Positions 51,974 through 61,911 of a stretch of DNA of 64,000 nt are shown in pieces. The notes under the pieces were generated by a model, which saw only the letters and a program-made list of their open reading frames with translations, had not been told where the DNA came from and searched no databases. Position numbers and translations under genes: made by a program. The first letter of the stretch is position 1. The number at the start of each line of letters is the position of its first letter. The stretch is from Euglena gracilis (lineage: Eukaryota; Euglenida; Euglenophyceae; Euglenales). The stretch lies in contig CP154957.1 of assembly GCA_039621445.1 (NCBI GenBank), positions 20,662,607 through 20,726,606 on the forward strand, given 5' to 3'.

Positions 51974-54523
51974 TCAGTGCTCCTCCGGCCCGGGCGGCCG
52001 GTCCGGGAGGTACATGTTGCCGCCGCCGCCGGAGTCGGCGGAGGGGGTGGGGGCGGCGCGCACGCGACCGCCGAAGTGATGGCGCCGCAGGCTGGGAGCC
52101 GCACCGGACGGGGTCGCCGGACCCGTGGGCTCCGCCGACCGGTCATCGGCGGCCGGGGGCGCGGCGGTGGGCGTCCACGGGGGCCGCCACCAGGAGGGCC
52201 ACGCGGCCTGCGCCACGCACTCCTTCGCCCCGCTCCGCTCCACGTACGTGACCACCTTGGCGGCCACCTCCGGCGCCGCCCAGCCCGCCGCAGTGGTGGA
52301 CCCCGCCGGCACCGGCCCGGGCTGGGCGGCGCCGGACGCCGGGGCCCGGCCGTGACCACCCCGAGCCGTCGCGGCGGCGGACGTAGCCACCGCTCCGCCG
52401 GGCGCAGGTGCGCTCCGCCGCGGCGCGCAGCGTCGCAGCAGGTCCCGGATTCGCTCTGTGGACTGCGCCACCCACCCCCGCCCCACGACGCCGGCACCGA
52501 TGCGCTTGGCCCCCGGGGTGCCCGGCCGCACGGCGATGTAGAGGTCCATCGCCTCGTCGAAGGACCGCGACTGCGGGTGCTGCTTCAGGGCCCGCCCGAG
52601 GCGGCTGATGCCGGCCTCATTCAGCTCCTCGGAGTAGCAGCACGCCGGCAGGCGGTCGTGCCACTCCGTCCAAAGCAGCAGCGCGCAGGACACCGTCCGC
52701 ACGTACTCCGAGGAGGACCGGGCCCGCGGCGGGCGGCCGCGCTCCGCGGCCCGCAGCTCCGCCAGTACGGCCGCGGCGGCCTCGGGCGGAGGGTGGCCGT
52801 CGGCCCAGGGGGCGGGGGCCGGCGGGGCCGCCGACGGCAGGTCCACCTCGAGGTGCACCAGCAGGAGCAGGGCCGTCTGCAACGCCTCGCGGGCCTGCCA
52901 GCCGCCGCCCGCGGCCCGTCCGTCCCAGCTGCAGGACCGCACCATCCAGCCCAGCACCATGGCGGCCGGGGCCCACACCTCCACCAGGTCCCGCCAGCCA
53001 TCCACCACCGCCGCCTCCGTCCACAGCCGATGCAGCGCCAGGCACCCCTGCCGCAGCTCCTCCTCCGCCGCCTGCCCGGACGCTCCGGCCACCTGCAAGG
53101 GCCCCACGAAGCCGGACCCTCCGCCCGGCACGCCCGCTGTCCCCGGGCGCACCTGCGCGCGCTCGGACCGCAGGGCCTCCACCCGGGCCGCGCGCTGCCG
53201 CACCTCCGCCTCCACCCGCCCCACCCGCGCCGTCAGCCGCTCCCGCCACGCGCGCAGCTGCTCCCGCTCCTCCTCGCCCGCCAGCAGCAGCGCGCCCAGC
53301 CAGCGCTCCAGCGTCTGCACGGGGGCGTAGGGGGACCGCGGCCGGCCCGTCACCTCCAGCGTGCCGTTCTGCAGGAACAGGTAGAACGGCAGGAAGCGGC
53401 GGTGCAGGGCGTGCAGCAGCTGCTTGTACGGGTGCCAGACGCCGTACAGCAGGGGCAGCCGGTCGAACGTGGCGGCCAGGTCCCAGCGGGTGGCGGTGAG
53501 GTGGCCGTACCGCAGCCGCGCGGCGCGGTACCAGATGTTCTCGTCCGCCAGGACGACGACGGGGCCGGCCACCTGCGGCAACACGTTCTCCTGCAGGAAG
53601 CGGAGGGTCTTCAGCAGGCCCACCTGCGCGCCGACCACCGTCTCGCACAGGTTGAACGGCCGCCAGACCGGGGACCAGGCGTTCTCGCGGGGCACGTCGA
53701 GGGGCACCCGGAACTGCTCCTCCTCCAGCGGGCCGCAGCAGCGCGCGAGGAGGTCCAGCAGCGGGCCGCGGGCGAAGGCCGCCAGGGACTCGCTCCACCA
53801 CCGGTACGAGCCCCGCTGCGCCGGGGCGTCGGCCAGCAGCGCGCGCACGGCGGGCAGGGCCGGGGCGGGCTCCCGGCGCGCGGCGGCGGGGTCCGTGCGG
53901 CGCATCACGGCCATGATGGTGCCGTTCAGGGACGCGTGGGGCACCCGCAGGGTGGTCACGTACCGCTGGCGGTACAGGTTGTCGAACCAGACCACCACGT
54001 GCGCCCCCTCCATGTCCGCCCACAGCTGCCGCAGCCGCTGGGCCGCCAGCTCCCGCCGCACCGCCGCGTCCCACAGCGGCGCCTCGGGGCGGATGCCGGC
54101 GGACCGGAGGTAGCGGGACACCGCCCGCGTCCACCCCATCGGCACGTCGCCGGCGGGCACGTGGGGCTGGTCCTGCCGCGGGCACGCCGCGTCCCGGGCG
54201 ATGCGGTAGTACGCCCAGGCGTTCTGCAGCAGCCTCGTCGTACTCCATCGCCGGGGGTTCCGCTGCAGCTCCTCCAGCAGCGTGCCGCGGCCCCGCGTCC
54301 GCAGCGGCCGGCGCATGTACGCCACGTGCGTGACCAACGGCAGCAGGTGGTGCTCCAGCGGGGCCAGCACGCCCCGGACGAACTCGTCGAACGTCCGGGC
54401 CAGGTGCCGCGCCGCCAGCTCGCCCATCACCTTGCCAAAGTCCGTCGCCTGCCGCTGCGCATCGGTGTACCGCTGCGTCCCACGCTGCCGGATGCCGCGG
54501 CCCGGCGGGGTGGAGCTCGACAT
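51974..54523 (-). CDS. 849-residue protein of unknown function, possibly DUF6589-like
   Basis: A single long frame on -, ATG 54521-54523 to TGA 51974-51976, about 73 percent G+C. Of the frames here this one has a normal residue mix; those on + are Arg/His/Pro-rich shadows. Visible segments: VVVWFDNLYRQRY, RVPLDVPREN, WRPFNLCETVVGAQVGLLKT, VVVLADENIWYRAA and LPLLYGVWHPYKQLLHALHR. The order FDN..R, VG.Q, WH..K recalls DUF6589-type proteins, often linked to mobile elements, but this is a weak impression. A Glu/Arg-rich helical part (ERWLGALLLAGEEEREQLRA) follows; the C-terminal 150 residues are Ala/Pro/Gly-rich. No signal peptide or membrane segment. Confidence 0.7.
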   Translation of the reverse strand: MSSSTPPGRGIRQRGTQRYTDAQRQATDFGKVMGELAARHLARTFDEFVRGVLAPLEHHLLPLVTHVAYMRRPLRTRGRGTLLEELQRNPRRWSTTRLLQNAWAYYRIARDAACPRQDQPHVPAGDVPMGWTRAVSRYLRSAGIRPEAPLWDAAVRRELAAQRLRQLWADMEGAHVVVWFDNLYRQRYVTTLRVPHASLNGTIMAVMRRTDPAAARREPAPALPAVRALLADAPAQRGSYRWWSESLAAFARGPLLDLLARCCGPLEEEQFRVPLDVPRENAWSPVWRPFNLCETVVGAQVGLLKTLRFLQENVLPQVAGPVVVLADENIWYRAARLRYGHLTATRWDLAATFDRLPLLYGVWHPYKQLLHALHRRFLPFYLFLQNGTLEVTGRPRSPYAPVQTLERWLGALLLAGEEEREQLRAWRERLTARVGRVEAEVRQRAARVEALRSERAQVRPGTAGVPGGGSGFVGPLQVAGASGQAAEEELRQGCLALHRLWTEAAVVDGWRDLVEVWAPAAMVLGWMVRSCSWDGRAAGGGWQAREALQTALLLLVHLEVDLPSAAPPAPAPWADGHPPPEAAAAVLAELRAAERGRPPRARSSSEYVRTVSCALLLWTEWHDRLPACCYSEELNEAGISRLGRALKQHPQSRSFDEAMDLYIAVRPGTPGAKRIGAGVVGRGWVAQSTERIRDLLRRCAPRRSAPAPGGAVATSAAATARGGHGRAPASGAAQPGPVPAGSTTAAGWAAPEVAAKVVTYVERSGAKECVAQAAWPSWWRPPWTPTAAPPAADDRSAEPTGPATPSGAAPSLRRHHFGGRVRAAPTPSADSGGGGNMYLPDRPPGPEEH

Positions 54524-55390
54524 CGGCAGCGAGGGCGCAGGGCGGCCCGGACAACGTGGGCCACCGGGACGGGGATGAGGCGATGAAGCGAGGTTGACGC
54601 TGCACAGTGGCGCCTGACCACACTTGGGCCCAAAAGGGGTCTGTCACTGGCTTACGTCACCGTGGCACACCAACACCGACCCTTGGTAGCTCAATCCTGG
54701 CACCCCAACTGATCCGCGGGGGTCTTCACGGGCCGCCTCCGTGCACCATTCCACAGACCTTTGCACCCGTCACCCTGTCAGTCCGTGCGCATGTGCGCCT
54801 GGTACCATCCTATTTTGAAGGCAGGTGAGATTCAGGCGTAGGTGCGCACGCGTTGCCTGGTCTGAGTGCAGACAACAAACCCTGTCGCATATACGGTTTG
54901 CACTTCTCAAACGGACAGTTACACCCTCACACACGGCCTGCGTGTGCGTGCCCGCACCGTTTTACTCCCCGGAGCACTGGGACCAAGCGCAGGTGCGCCT
55001 GGTTCTAAGTTCAGAGTGCACAGTACAAGCGGAACGCAGAGTGTCTGCCCTGGCGCAGCTGCGCACGGCGGACGTGCCACTGTCTCGTCTCGGGGTGTAG
55101 TGTTGGCTCGTCACGTCAGTGTTGTGCCTGAGACCGAGTGGTGGCTCTGCGTTGGTCGTAACAGTTTGGCGTGCTGTCGTGGGTCTTGTATTCTGATGCG
55201 GGGGTCCCAGTGTATGACCGAAGCGTAATCTTTTTTTTTGTCCCGCTCTCACCAGTCTCAGGTACGATTCAACCCGGTTCGCTCACACCAAAGTCCAACA
55301 TACACCGTGTCCCTCAAGCGCACCTGCGACCAACTTTTCAATTTTTTAAATTTTCAGCAAATTGGTACGCCCTCCTTATATCAAACCCTG
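54524..55390. mobile_element. GC-rich spacer ending in a hAT-like terminus
   Basis: No gene recognised in 54524-55370. The stretch ends tccttatatcaaaccctg at 55373-55390, directly before cctacgga (55391-55398). The same terminus (one base different) and the complement of that 8-mer occur at 57177-57202. See the finding on the target duplication. Confidence 0.55.
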
Positions 55391-55940
55391 CCTACGGAGC
55401 CAGACTTTTTCTTCGTGTTGCTCTGTGCCAACAAGGTGCCATGAAGGGGGTCAACCTTCGGCTTCTTGGCAACTTGCTGGTAAACCGTGAGAGCAGCCAG
55501 GAACAATTCCATCCTAGGGACCTTTCACAAAGTTTGTCGTGCGTTTAGCCATAGTGGGAGGGCTATGAAAAAAAAGAAAAAAGGGGGGGTAACACGTTTT
55601 CCATTAGGGCATCTGTGGCAATGACATGTTTTCCATTAAGGCATCTGTGGCAATGACATGTTTTCCATTAAGGCATCTGTGGTCAGGCACGTTTTCCATT
55701 AGGTTATCTTTTTTCGGTCCGAATTTCACATTTTCGCGTTTTTTGACCCCTTGCGTGAATCATGACCACAAATTTCAGGGCAGGGCAGGCATTTGGCAGG
55801 CTCTGAACACGTTTTTAAACAAATTGTGGCTGACCCAGATTTCAGCCTGAAAACGTGTTCAGGGGGCCCCCTTCGGGGCCCCCCCTGTTGAACACGTTTT
55901 CAGGCTGAAATCTGGGCTCAACCACAACTTGTGTGTAGAA
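55391..55940 (-). mobile_element. PHD-finger repeat family, copy B, first half
   Basis: On -, reads MAKRTTNFVKG... then TVYQQVAKKPKV and PCWHRATRRKS (about 55553-55395), like 31925-31770. Followed on + by arrays of gcatctgtggcaatgacatg (55600-55690) and the hairpin 55817-55933. It is cut at cctacgga; the rest of such a copy resumes at 57195. Confidence 0.65.
55817..55933. repeat. Hairpin with a second palindrome in its loop
   Basis: Arms aacaaattgtggctgacc...cctgaaaacgtgttc and complement, as at 32161-32237, but the loop has gained gggggcccccttcggggccccccct, itself a G/C palindrome. Confidence 0.8.
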
Positions 55941-57194
55941 AAAAGGAAGCTTTTCGCCCCCTCCGATCATGAGTTCTGGACTTGTTTGGCAGCCCGACCG
56001 CGAGATGGTAACCATGAACAACCGACTCCACATCGTCCAGATCGATGACGTCAGCACGCTCTTTTCCCTTCTTCCTGAATTTGGAGAGTTTTGAGTTTAG
56101 AAACAGGTTGCAAGTCGCGGCCAGGGTTGACGTTTTTTATTTATTTAAAAAAACAACAGCAAAAAACTTAGACGGCCGTGAAGGCACTTAAGGGTTTTTT
56201 GGGCCCAAAACGGTGTTGTCCGCGGTTTTGGGACCGGCCGCGACTACAGACCTGGTCACATATAACCGGCCATTGTGAGGGCTGCAGAGAGGAAGGCGGT
56301 GCAGATCCTCCGGGGGGACTCATTTCACCGAGTAATTTTAAACTACTGAATCGTAAGTGCCTTCCCGGTCGCACTTGCGCACGCGGGACCCTCATCCAGG
56401 GTGCATGCAGGTTGTGCCCGACCGTCCCTGTAGCGCGACCGTGACCGCGCAGTGGGCCATCTGTGCGAGACGGGCTCTGTCGACTGTTTGGGATACATGG
56501 CTCAATGTGGGTGGGGTGTCAGCTTGCCACCGGGGTGCGAGACGCGACAAACCGTAGACCGGACACCCCTGGCAGACGTGTGGATGTGCCGTGTTCTGCG
56601 TGTCCAGCGTGGGTGACTGTGGACATCCTGTACGGGACGTGTTGGGCGGACAGTGCTGGAGCGATGTGTAGGGGCAGGTTCCTTCGGGATGGCGAAAACA
56701 CGTCCGACCAGCACCTAGCGGGCACCAGCAGCCTGATCGACAGGGGTGTCCGGATCAGCAGACACACGCCGTGCATCCCAACCGGTTCCAAACCTGCGGA
56801 TGGTTGAGGGGAGAACGACGATCGTCCCTCGTGCCAAAGCGCCGGAGGAAAAAATTGACCCTTTTTTGGGGGGTCCCGGGAACCCCCCCCCCCGAGGGTC
56901 GGTCCAGACCCCCCCTGGCAGGTGGGGGGGGGTCCGGACCCCCCCTGCGGGCCAGGAGGGGGGGGGGGTGGGGGGACACCCCCCACCTTGCCGAAATTTT
57001 TTGCATTTTTGGCACATTTTTGCCCAAAAAGTGCCCAAAAGGGCACTTTTGGTCGTTTTAGGGGGTCAAAAAATTTTCGGTCACCCAGACCGCGCACCTG
57101 TTTAGGTGGGGGGGTGTCCCCCCCCACCCCCCCCCTCCTGGCCCGCAGGGGGGGGTCCGGACCACCCACCCACCTGTCCTTATATCGAACCCTG
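55941..57194. mobile_element. GC-rich segment ending in the second hAT-like terminus
   Basis: 56160-56820 is GC-rich and non-coding as far as I can tell, with one near-copy of the 12-mer at 56366. 56910-57172 is a foldback: ggtccggaccccccctgcgg, gccaggagggg, ggggggacacccccc and their complements. Ends with tccttatatcgaaccctg (57177-57194). Confidence 0.5.
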
Positions 57195-58200
57195 TCCGTA
57201 GGTGCAGAGCTTGCTGCTGTTGCCAACTGTTTGGAGTTTGCCAAACTGTGTCAACATCGGCAAGCCTCTTATCCTGAGCTGGATGATTTCTTTGTTGCCT
57301 GGACGGGATGGGAGCTGGATCCCAGCCTGTTGTTCGATGAGGCGAGCGTCATTGAACAATGTGTGGCTCAACGTGAGCAGCAGTCGGGAAGTATGTTCGT
57401 TTCAGGGAATCGTTCGGCAACCTCTTTTCATACATACGTGAATGCCGTCGCTCGGGCAGTCCGCAAAACCACGACCAAGGGAGTTGTGTTGCCTTTTGCA
57501 GAGCGCCAATCCCCCCCCCCGACCCAGGGAGTGAACTTTTGTGTAAGCGTTCCTGTTTGTTTTCACAGATCAGCTTTCACCATGTCAAGCGAGACCTCCA
57601 CATAAACGTTCTTGATTTCCGGGCAGAAAATTTTTTTTCGCCGCAACCACCGCGGAAAATTTTTCCCCTTGCGCCGCGACCACCGCGGCAATGAATTTTG
57701 CTTGTGCCGCGACAGCTGCGGCAAAAATCTTCTTGTGCGCCGCGACCACTGCAAAAATTTTTTTTTGCGCCGCGGCATGAGCGCTGCGGCGCACTAACTA
57801 CAAGTATGTTGACGCCTGCGGTTTGGCATACCATTTTCGTTGCCAAGATTTGCAGCGGCTGCCAAAGTATGGCTCTTTTTTTTGTTAAAGCGTGTCGTCT
57901 TCCGTGACGTCTAACACTCCCTGTCGTATTGCTCAAAGGCAACCTCGGGTCATTTCTTGTGTTGTAGAGTGCCCCCCTAGACCTGCCTAGTCTAGTCTAG
58001 TCTAGTCTAGACCTACCTAGTCTGGGGTAGAGGACCACCCGACCTCTCAACCTCTCGCCGAATTTTCATGACAGTGATTTGATTGCCACAGATGCCCTAA
58101 TGGAAAACGTGTCATTGCCACAGATGCCCTAATGGAAAACGTGTCATTGCCACAAATGCCCTAATGGAAAACGTGTTCATGACCACGAATTTCAGGGCAG
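57195..58200 (+). mobile_element. PHD-finger repeat family, copy B, second half
   Basis: Starts at the 8-mer tccgtagg. On + reads GAELAAVANCLEFAKLCQHR, LDDFFVAWTGWELDPSLLFD, VIEQCVAQREQ, SGNRSATSFHTYVNAVARAV and KTTTKGVV, then (57800-57890) DACGLAYHFRCQDLQ, the PHD-like piece. 57645-57795 holds about five units of cgccgcgaccaccgcgg with A/T runs between. 57985-58025 has tagtc repeats; 58085-58175 three units of ttgccacagatgccctaatg. Frame breaks between pieces; a decayed copy. Confidence 0.6.
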
Positions 58201-58990
58201 GCATTTGGTGGGCTGAACATGTTTTTAATTTGGGGTTGTTGTTTGCGAATATCTCCACTGCAACAGGAAACACATCTATCTTGATTTGGCTTCTGACATG
58301 CACACCATTTCTGTTGACAAATTTGGCTCTTTCTGGGGAAGCTTTTTTTGTTCCATACAAAATGACTCGGAGGGGGCGGGTTTTGGGTGGCAACCTCGTC
58401 ACCGTCTTTTTGGTGGATGTCCAATTTGCATGAAAATTGGTGCTGTTTTAGAATAGAGTGCCATGGAGGTTCGGCAGCCACCCCCCCTTGGTGGTCGGAC
58501 CCCCTCGTCACGGCAAAATGGGGACCCCCCCTTCTGGTGGCCGAGGGTCCTCGTCAGACGTGCCGAACCTCCCATGTAGCCATAGTGGAAAGGCAGTTTT
58601 TGGTAGGTTGCCAAGAATTATTGAAAACACACATTTAAAATTTTTTCCCGTTGCAAAGCCTCGTGGGCGGTTTGTTTTTTTTTCCTTTAAAAATGCATTG
58701 ATAGAAACAAAAAAACAGCGTGGCCACGGCCTGGGCAATCAACGGCGTGCCCACCATGCATGCCGTGGGAAAATCTCATGAACACAGATGGCCAAAAAAC
58801 TGGGTCAAAATGGGGACGCGACCGCCCCCCCCTTATTTCAGCACTTGGGTCTCCACTGTACTGCAATGCCCCCCTCTTCATGAAATTTAAGCCCCCCCAA
58901 ACAAATCTCTGATTTCTGGTCAAAATAGATGGCTGCCCCATAGGGGGTGTCTCCCCCGCATCCCCCCTGTGTCCCCCCCGCGTCCCGCCC
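58201..58990. other. Repeat-derived non-coding region
   Basis: 58335-58380 (ttgttccatacaaaatgactcggagggggcgg) is the complement of 29665-29705, so the PHD-family repeat extends here. 58490-58560 has paired ccccct/agggg blocks. No gene recognised. Confidence 0.4.
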
Positions 58991-59660
58991 GCGCAGGGTT
59001 GACGTTTTTTTTTTCCTTCAAAAAACACAAAAAATATGTTTTTTTTAAAAAAACACAAAAAAAAACGTTTTTTTTTTGAAAAGCAAAAATTAACCTTTTT
59101 CCTTGCGAAATCGTCATTTTTTGAGGAAAATTTTTTGGGTGGTTCGGGTCACGGGGGGGGGGAGGATCACGGGGGGGGTCACGGGGGAACACCACATTTT
59201 CGGTGGCTAAATTAGGAATCACCGAAAACAAATTTTTTGGGGAAAAAATCCTTTTTAGGCTCCAAATCAGGAATCCCCCAACTTAAAATTAGTATTTTGA
59301 CCCCAAATTAGGCATCACCATTCCAAAGTTTGCAAAATTTATGCCTCAAAATTATGAATCTACCTGAATATTTTGTCAAATTAGGCATCACCGGCCAAGT
59401 TATTTTTCAGAAAAAAAATTGGCCGAAAAGGGTCTTAGGTCGGGTCACGGGGGGAATACCCCCTCTAAAGTTTTTTTTATGTGTGAAAGTATTTCCAAAT
59501 CTGTGTTTTCTGGTGCAAAAAAATCATGCTTTCAACCCCCCAAAAAAAGACAAAAAATGAATGCTGCAGAGATAAAAAATGAACTTTTTTCCAAAAAAAA
59601 ACATTGTAAAAATTTTTTCCCCCAAACCCTCCATGACGTCAACCTTGCCCCCCTCAAATA
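58990..59660. repeat. Dispersed repeat family, inverted copy of 28.5-29.1 kb
   Basis: Begins agggttgacgtttttttttt with A/T palindromes (59005-59080). Then gcgaaatcgtcatttttt.gagg, gggggaacaccacattttcg, ggtcttaggtcgggtcacgg, tgtgtgaaagtatttccaaa, and ends ccctccatgacgtcaacctt. Confidence 0.7.
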
Positions 59661-59757
59661 AGGGGGGATTCGGAAATTTGGCTGAGAGAAAGGCAAAAAA
59701 TAATTCGGCGCCTTTGGCCTGAAAATTTTTCTCCCCCAGACCCAAACGCCCAATAAA

Positions 59758-60010
59758 GGGGGGGGTCGCTGAGCTCTTTATGGGCAAGAGCGAAGCTTAC
59801 CCATGGGCAAAGGGGGGGTCGAACCCCCCCCCCCCCCCGGGTTCGGGCCACCTCGGGAACCGGCAGATTATAACCATGATCCCGGATCCTTTCCCTTTTT
59901 TTTTCCAACCGCGAGCGACTGGATTTCTAGTTTCCGAATCACCTCTGTTTGACCCCAAAACTCCCCATCAGGCCCGAGTTATTCACCCGCGAAGGGGTTG
60001 AAACTGGGCA
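59758..60010. repeat. Dispersed repeat, copy 2 (copy 1 near 7.9 kb)
   Basis: See 7885-8165: gggtcgctgagctcttt, aagagcgaagcttaccc, gagcgactggatttctagtt, cgagttattcacccgcgaag. Confidence 0.65.
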
Positions 60011-60079
60011 GGATTGGCTCGCCCCCCTTCCAGCTCTACGGGGTTGGAGGGTGAGGGCAGGGGGGGGGAATGCATCTTG

Positions 60080-60480
60080 CATAATTTGCATTTTCTTTGC
60101 ATAATCAGGTTTTCCCGAAATTTGCATTTTTTTTGCATTTTTTTGCATTTTTTTGCATAAAATATTTTGCCCTGGAAAATTTTTTGTAGTTGGTTGGCAT
60201 ATGGTTGTATTTTTTTTGCATTTTTTTGCATTTTTTACATTTATTTATATTTTGCCCTTGAAAAAATTTTTGTAGTTGTTTGGCATATGTTTGGATTTTT
60301 TTGCATTTTTTTTGCATTTTTTTTGCATAAAATATTTTGCCCTGTAAAATTTTTTTGATTTTAGGCAGCAAAGCTCTGTCATATTCCAGCTTTTCTCAAG
60401 GTTTTCATGCAAGTTGCATTTTTTTGCATTTTTTTGCATTTTTTTTTTGCATTTTTTTGCATTTTTTTTGACTTGCATAA
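60080..60480. repeat. TTTTTTGCA repeats with an ~85-base unit
   Basis: ttttgcataaaatattttgccctg, gaaaattttttgtagttg, ttggcatatg recur at 60155, 60240 and 60325 between runs of tttttttgcat. Similar tgcaaaaa strings at 48310-48425. Confidence 0.75.
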
Positions 60481-60714
60481 TTTGAAGGGCCAAGTTGCAT
60501 CCCCCCCCCCCCTGGTGAGGGCTCTGAGCTTCCTGAGGGGGAGGCCACCGTCCTTGAAAACGATGGCTTTGTTCCGCCATAAGGACAAGGGGAAGTGTTG
60601 CGTGAAGCACATGCGGTCCCCGAGTCCTGCGCCACCGGCGAAGCGGCCACAAACTCCAACCCCACCATGAGGACTTCTGGCTCCTCCTCAATAACAATTG
60701 CCGCCGCCCGTTGA

Positions 60715-60845
60715 AACCGTGTCCGGGGGCTCTGGCTTCACACCGAACCGTTGCCTGGGATGCCGGTTCGGGCGGGAAATTTCTGCCTGAACCGGTGTCC
60801 TAGGCACCGGCTTCACGCCCGAACCGGCGACTGGGACACAGTTCA
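60715..60845. repeat. CCGGTTCGGGCG repeats
   Basis: ggctctggcttcacaccgaa, gccggttcgggcgggaaa, gcctgaaccggtgtc and cacgcccgaaccggcg form a set of inverted units like 41977-42105 and 38555-38770. Confidence 0.7.
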
Positions 60846-61111
60846 ATTATGCAACATCCAATACTTTGTACAACTATCAGCTTACGCCCCGCGGTCATTG
60901 ACGTGAACGAGTGGGATGACGACCTGTCCAACATCTTGACACAGCCCTCAGCACGGGACTGGTTACCCCCAGAGGGACGAAAACGTTTTCTGCAGTAGGG
61001 AAACGAAATAGTGGGACGGTCCAGGGAAACTAAATAGTGGGACGCCCCCAAAAATGCTTATCCCCTGGAGACCATCAGCGAGTTGCAAAGGCCTTTCAAA
61101 TTGTTGCAATA

Positions 61112-61480
61112 TCAGGAGGCTTCAATGTGCGGCATGTCTAAGGTGTACCCAGTACCATCCAATGGATGGCCTAGGGCCGCGGGGGACCTGTCAGCAACGG
61201 GTGGGACCACCATGAGCGTCGAGCACAGCAGCAAGGCGGCTGGGCATCGACAATTATAAAATTCGAATTTGTTTGGAGAGGTGTCACCAAAAGCACACTG
61301 CAGAGCTGCCCAAAATTTGTTTCGGTTGGGGAAAACACATCTTTCGAGCTTTGCGAGCACAAGCACCCACAGGTGCTCGATCGGGTTGAGGTCCAGGCTC
61401 ATTGCGGGCCTGTTTGTAGGTAGGTGATAGCATTGTGTTTGTAGGTAGGTGATAGGCATTAACGGAGGCAAATCGATCCG
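61112..61480 (-). pseudogene. Tc1/mariner transposase fragment (left arm)
   Basis: Mirror copy of the right-arm fragment: on - GRIDLPPLMPITYLQTQCYH..., SLDLNPIEHLWVLVLAKLER, NRNKFWAALQCAFGD, here in a single frame. The frame stays open through the left end of the coding region to 61112. Confidence 0.75.
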
Positions 61481-61529
61481 TCCGATTTCATGGCTGCCCA
61501 GACCATCAAATTCTCCGCCGTCATCCAGC

Positions 61530-61911
61530 ATCTTCACGGCATTGCAGCCAGGACGTCGTGCTTCTTGCTCAGTGGGCCAGCGCACCACTTTGTTGAGAGC
61601 GAGTCCAAGTCCCTGGCAAAGTATGCCGTCCCGACCGTGCAAAAGGCGGAGAATTTGATGGTCTGGGCAGCCATGAAATCGGACGGATCGATTTGCCTCC
61701 GTTAATGCCTATCACCTACCTACAAACACAATGCTATCACCTACCTACAAACAGGCCCGCAATGAGCCTGGACCTCAACCCGATCGAGCACCTGTGGGTG
61801 CTTGTGCTCGCAAAGCTCGAAGGATGTGTTTTCCCCAACCGAAACAAATTTTGGGCAGCTCTGCAGCGTGCTTTTGGTGACACCTCTCCCAAACAAATTC
61901 GAGTTTTATAA
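61530..61911 (+). pseudogene. Tc1/mariner transposase fragment (right arm)
   Basis: DDE-type transposase. On +, the centre and right arm give VPTVQKAENLMVWAAMKSDG then, after a frame change near 61700, SLDLNPIEHLWVLVLAKLEG and NRNKFWAALQRAFGD. DLNPIEHLW contains the last catalytic acid of the Tc1 DD34E triad. The N-terminal DNA-binding half and the first catalytic Asp are not present, so it is not active. Confidence 0.8.

Larger units (their letters stand above)
49019..54998. repeat. Ten copies of GCGCAGGTGCGC
   Basis: Exact 12-mers (either strand) start at 49019, 49184, 49861, 49908, 50341, 50870, 50953, 52402, 53147 and 54987. Near-copies lie at about 49076, 50381, 54787, 54836, 55055, 55317 and 56366. 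Every intron of the ParB-like gene and the intron of the facing + gene has two or three. The core CAGGTG is an E-box-like hexamer. I noticed no copy outside about 49.0-56.4 kb. Confidence 0.8.

Noticed and set aside
51872-54586. 904-codon open frame on + opposite the 849-codon frame
   Set aside because: Arg/His/Pro/Gly-rich translation expected from the antisense of a GC-rich gene; the - frame has ordinary residue composition and conserved-looking motifs.
52617-54647. 676-codon second frame on -
   Set aside because: Almost entirely Ala/Gly/Arg/Pro; a shifted reading of the same GC-rich gene.
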